Assembly (NCBI GenBank): GCA_039029935.1
Contig: JBCCFC010000602.1
Location: 1-8,258 of the forward strand
Direction of reading: 5' to 3'
Source of the DNA: G039029935 sp039029935
Lineage (GTDB): Bacteria; Chloroflexota; Anaerolineae; Caldilineales; Caldilineaceae
Length of the DNA stretch: 8,258 bases
A program made the position numbers and the translations under genes. This document shows, piece after piece, positions 6,223 through 8,258 of this stretch. Below the pieces are notes generated by a model, which was not told the origin of the DNA, did not search any database, and saw nothing but the letters and a program-made list of their open reading frames with translations. Within the stretch, counting starts at the first letter, position 1; every line of letters begins with the position of its first letter.

Positions 6223-6942
6223 CTACAGGCTACTCACGACCCAAGGCATGAGCCGTTGATGCGCCTCAGCAAACTTTACTCCCTGCTTGCCGGAAATGCG
6301 CCGTGCATGGTTGCCCCGTCGCGATGCCAATTCTGTATAATAATCAATCAGATATCCTTGTGCAGACATCACATTCATGGCCTTAATTTTCTTGTCCATC
6401 ACAGGCGTGATATCGACAAAGGTGTTGGGATAGAACTCCGATAGCTCCGGCTGGTGTGGCTCAAAGGAGTACCAATCGGGTGGGGTGATGCTCTTGAAGG
6501 CGCTGGCGACACCAGCGCCCGCCGCCAGTAGACGCGCTCGCTGGACGGTGGTGTAGGCAACTGGGTGATCTGGGTTAAAGGGATCCACCGCCGTATGGGT
6601 CAGAATGACGTCGGGGGTCTCTTCGAGGATGATGCGCACCAGTTCGTTTATAGCATCGTCTGTCACCACAAGCGGATAGTCGCCCAAGTCCAAGCAACGG
6701 AAATCGGCCCCGACATAGGATGCGGCTTCCTCTGCCATTTCGTGACGAATGCGCTTGACATTTTCGACGGTTTGGTTGGGGTTGTCGCGCCACAGGTTGC
6801 CCGATTCCCCGCGCTCGCCATAGCTGAGGGCCAGCACGGTTGCACTACCACCCTGCTCGACGGTGACACCAATGGTTCCAGCACTGCGCCAGAGAAAATC
6901 GGCGGAGTGAGCACCGACCACCAATAGTTTTCTTGGATTCAT
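6223..6942 (-). CDS. galB: PIG-L-fold hydratase, GalB-like (4-oxalomesaconate hydratase)
   Basis: This 239-residue protein has the PIG-L/LmbE fold, but the usual AHPDD deacetylase motif is AHSADF (11-16). His12 and Asp15, the metal ligands, are kept, while the Asp that acts as general base in deacetylases is Ala14. The third ligand is in DPFNPDHPV (120-128; His126). From memory of Pseudomonas putida GalB, the AHSADF motif, GERGES (42-47) followed by LWR, GDYPL (87-91), FEPHQPE (160-166), TFVDIT (174-179) and YYT (201-203) are all shared. GalB is a zinc enzyme that hydrates 4-carboxy-2-hydroxymuconate (4-oxalomesaconate) to 4-carboxy-4-hydroxy-2-oxoadipate, the substrate of the GalC-type aldolase encoded next. 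The gene overlaps the upstream oxidoreductase by four bases (ATGA) and has a strong GAAGGAG ribosome site at 6948-6954. The substrate could be a related dicarboxylate. Confidence 0.82.
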   Translation of the reverse strand: MNPRKLLVVGAHSADFLWRSAGTIGVTVEQGGSATVLALSYGERGESGNLWRDNPNQTVENVKRIRHEMAEEAASYVGADFRCLDLGDYPLVVTDDAINELVRIILEETPDVILTHTAVDPFNPDHPVAYTTVQRARLLAAGAGVASAFKSITPPDWYSFEPHQPELSEFYPNTFVDITPVMDKKIKAMNVMSAQGYLIDYYTELASRRGNHARRISGKQGVKFAEAHQRLMPWVVSSL

Positions 6943-7691
6943 AGTAACTCCTTCAACTTTTCCACAGAGGCACGGCTGGTAAAGGGCGAAACGTCAATCG
7001 ACTCTAACAGTTCGACCACCGCCTCCATCTCGTGCATTCTGCGTTTGGCATGTTTTTTGCTTCCGCTCACAAAGCGGTCGATCATGGCTTCATCCTGCAA
7101 AATCGTCATCATCTGCTGACGCGCATAGTCACTCATACCCAACGCCTCGGCAGCGTCCACGCACTCCATTACCACCGCCGCAACGCCTTTAAACATGATG
7201 CTGCGCACCAATTTGTGTGTTGCTGCCACGCCAGCCTCGCCCTCTAAGACGGTGATGGTCATCCCTAACGGCGACATCAATTCGCTAAATCGCGCGGCAC
7301 CATCACCAGAGGCATAGACAGGTGTGCCTAGCCCTTTTGGAGGCACGGGAGCCATCAACGCGGTATCCACAAACTTTGCCCCTGTTGGCGCAATAATCGC
7401 CGCAACATCCCGTTTGTTTTGTGGTGAGGCCGTGTTCAAATCTGCATAGAGTTGATTTGGCTGGAGAACAGGGGCGACTTCGTTGGCAACGTCGAGTGAT
7501 ACCGATGTCCAGTTGACGCTGAGGATGATATCCGCACCGATGACTGCTTCACGGTTGCTGGATGCGAATTCTAATCCGTCAGGAATGGCTGGTGGATTGG
7601 GGTCCCAGCCGCGTACTGATACACCAGCAGCAATCAGGTCATGCGCCAGTGTGCCACCCGCTTCGCCTAACCCTAAGATGGCAATGAGCAT
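6939..7691 (-). CDS. NAD(P)-dependent oxidoreductase, 6PGDH-like with DUF1932
   Basis: This 250-residue protein belongs to the beta-hydroxyacid / 6-phosphogluconate dehydrogenase superfamily. The N-terminal Rossmann domain has GLGEAG (7-12) and an Asp at the end of strand 2 (D30 in RGWDPNP), which suggests NAD over NADP. Further signs are DLNTASP (84-90) and the substrate-loop segment DTALMAPVPPKGLG (109-122). The likely catalytic Lys160 (THKLVRS) begins the helical C-terminal domain, which resembles DUF1932 (phosphogluconate dehydrogenase NAD-binding, C-terminal). The length is slightly short for the family but complete. It starts one base after the Rpn-like stop codon, with GGAG ten bases upstream of ATG inside the preceding gene's end, and overlaps the GalB-like gene by four bases. 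It probably oxidises a hydroxy acid that feeds the same pathway, but the substrate is unknown. Confidence 0.87.
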   Translation of the reverse strand: MLIAILGLGEAGGTLAHDLIAAGVSVRGWDPNPPAIPDGLEFASSNREAVIGADIILSVNWTSVSLDVANEVAPVLQPNQLYADLNTASPQNKRDVAAIIAPTGAKFVDTALMAPVPPKGLGTPVYASGDGAARFSELMSPLGMTITVLEGEAGVAATHKLVRSIMFKGVAAVVMECVDAAEALGMSDYARQQMMTILQDEAMIDRFVSGSKKHAKRRMHEMEAVVELLESIDVSPFTSRASVEKLKELL

Positions 7692-7692
7692 A

Positions 7693-8258
7693 TTATGCAG
7701 GCTCCGGTAATGCTAACTCATCCAGCGATTGAATCAATGCCGATTGAAGAAGTAGTTTTTCGAGTAGATTCATGTCTTCAATACTCTTGATTATATCAAG
7801 AATATCACTGGCTACTTCTTGGAATCTTGTGGTTAATACTTTTATGATTGCACTTTGTTGAAACTCAAGTTTAAATTGTTGAAGCTCACGCTCAAGTCGT
7901 TCTCGATACGTCAGTTGATATTCTTCTAATTGTTCCATAATTTCCTCCGTTCCGCCTTGAATCGCGGCATTTGGCACATACTCATGCACAAATCCTTCCA
8001 AAAAATGTTTGTCACCCTCGGATACATCATCATTCAGCGTAATGATATCCAAACTTCGTTTTTTGATCAGCGCGCTCAATTCCTTTGGATGCTTCATTAA
8101 GACAGCGAGTGCTGCTGCCACAGGGTCATTGAGGTCTAAATATTCCTCACTCAACAGGTCTTGCAGGACAGTTTCATAGTATCGAAATTCGAGTAGCTTT
8201 TCACCCCAGAGTTTTTCTTAAGGCTAATCCACAAAATAAATTACCCATTGAAACGCGG
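7693..8258 (-). pseudogene. Interrupted Rpn/DUF4351-like (PD-(D/E)XK) gene, 3' part
   Basis: The minus-strand frame ending at 7693 is open back to 8217 and reads EKLWGEKLLEFRYYETVLQD… Directly upstream in the same frame are TAA (8218-8220), a Pro codon and TAG (8224-8226). Beyond these the frame is open again to the window edge (AFQWVIYFVD). The protein resembles the middle and C-terminal parts of Rpn-type putative transposases / recombination-promoting nucleases: NDPVAAALAVLM, a charged helical region (YRERLERELQQFKLEFQQ core, about 83-100 of the TTG-started frame) and a DUF4351-like end (VLTTRF…LLLQSALIQSLDEL). The nuclease domain would lie beyond the window. The only in-frame start before the conserved part is a weak TTG (8154), and conserved-looking sequence lies upstream of it. 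The simplest reading is therefore a broken gene rather than an intact 153-residue protein. Its stop codon is one base from the oxidoreductase start. Confidence 0.6.

Noticed and set aside
5804..6259. 151-residue plus-strand frame opposite the aldolase gene.
   Set aside because: It lies antisense to a well-supported RraA-family gene, is rich in His, Pro and Arg as expected for a shadow frame, and has no recognisable domain.
7693..8154. Intact 153-residue protein starting at TTG 8154.
   Set aside because: No ribosome site supports this TTG, and the family-like sequence continues upstream in the same frame (EKLWGEKLLEFRYYETVL), so the start is internal to a larger, interrupted gene.

Overview
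The window looks like a bacterial chromosome fragment of moderate GC, with a strikingly AT-rich first ~730 bases. The gene content is a rhomboid protease, a MoxR/CoxD-type AAA+ ATPase with a CoxE-type VWA partner, a GT-A-like protein, a GalB/GalC-like catabolic cluster and an Rpn/DUF4351-like fragment. Together with intergenic short tandem repeats of 7-8 bp, this suggests a filamentous Chloroflexota (Herpetosiphon/Chloroflexales-like). A cyanobacterium is the main alternative, because heptanucleotide repeats are also typical there. The assignment is an inference: there is no rRNA or other marker gene.

Layout, left to right. Bases 1-759 hold no convincing gene, but contain a clear minus-strand intrinsic terminator (451-489) and several small palindromes. 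A small multi-spanning membrane protein (760-1200, minus) diverges from a rhomboid protease (1284-1904, plus), which is followed by a folded terminator-like element. A repeat-rich spacer (2035-2174) then leads directly into the Shine-Dalgarno of a two-gene operon: a MoxR/CoxD-like AAA+ ATPase (2191-3156) and a CoxE-like VWA protein with an intact MIDAS (3177-4559). A second repeat element, a long inverted repeat built from TATTCGG heptamers (4563-4645), separates this operon from a putative GT-A-type glycosyltransferase (4681-5571).

The right part is read on the minus strand as a tight operon, in transcription order: an interrupted Rpn/DUF4351-like gene (8258-7693), a 6-phosphogluconate-dehydrogenase-like oxidoreductase with a DUF1932-type C-terminus (7691-6939), a PIG-L-fold hydratase resembling GalB (6942-6223) and an RraA-fold aldolase resembling GalC (6200-5568). 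GalB and GalC catalyse consecutive last steps of the gallate/protocatechuate 4,5-cleavage pathway: hydration of 4-carboxy-2-hydroxymuconate (4-oxalomesaconate), then aldol cleavage to pyruvate and oxaloacetate. The operon therefore probably breaks down an aromatic-derived or similar branched dicarboxylate. The ring-cleavage dioxygenase and tautomerase are not in the window. The operon ends in a convergent four-base stop-codon overlap with the glycosyltransferase-like gene.

No CRISPR array, tRNA, rRNA or intact mobile element was seen. The most unusual items are the repeat/palindrome elements, the GalB-like active site in place of the usual deacetylase motif, and the paired in-frame stop codons in the Rpn-like gene.
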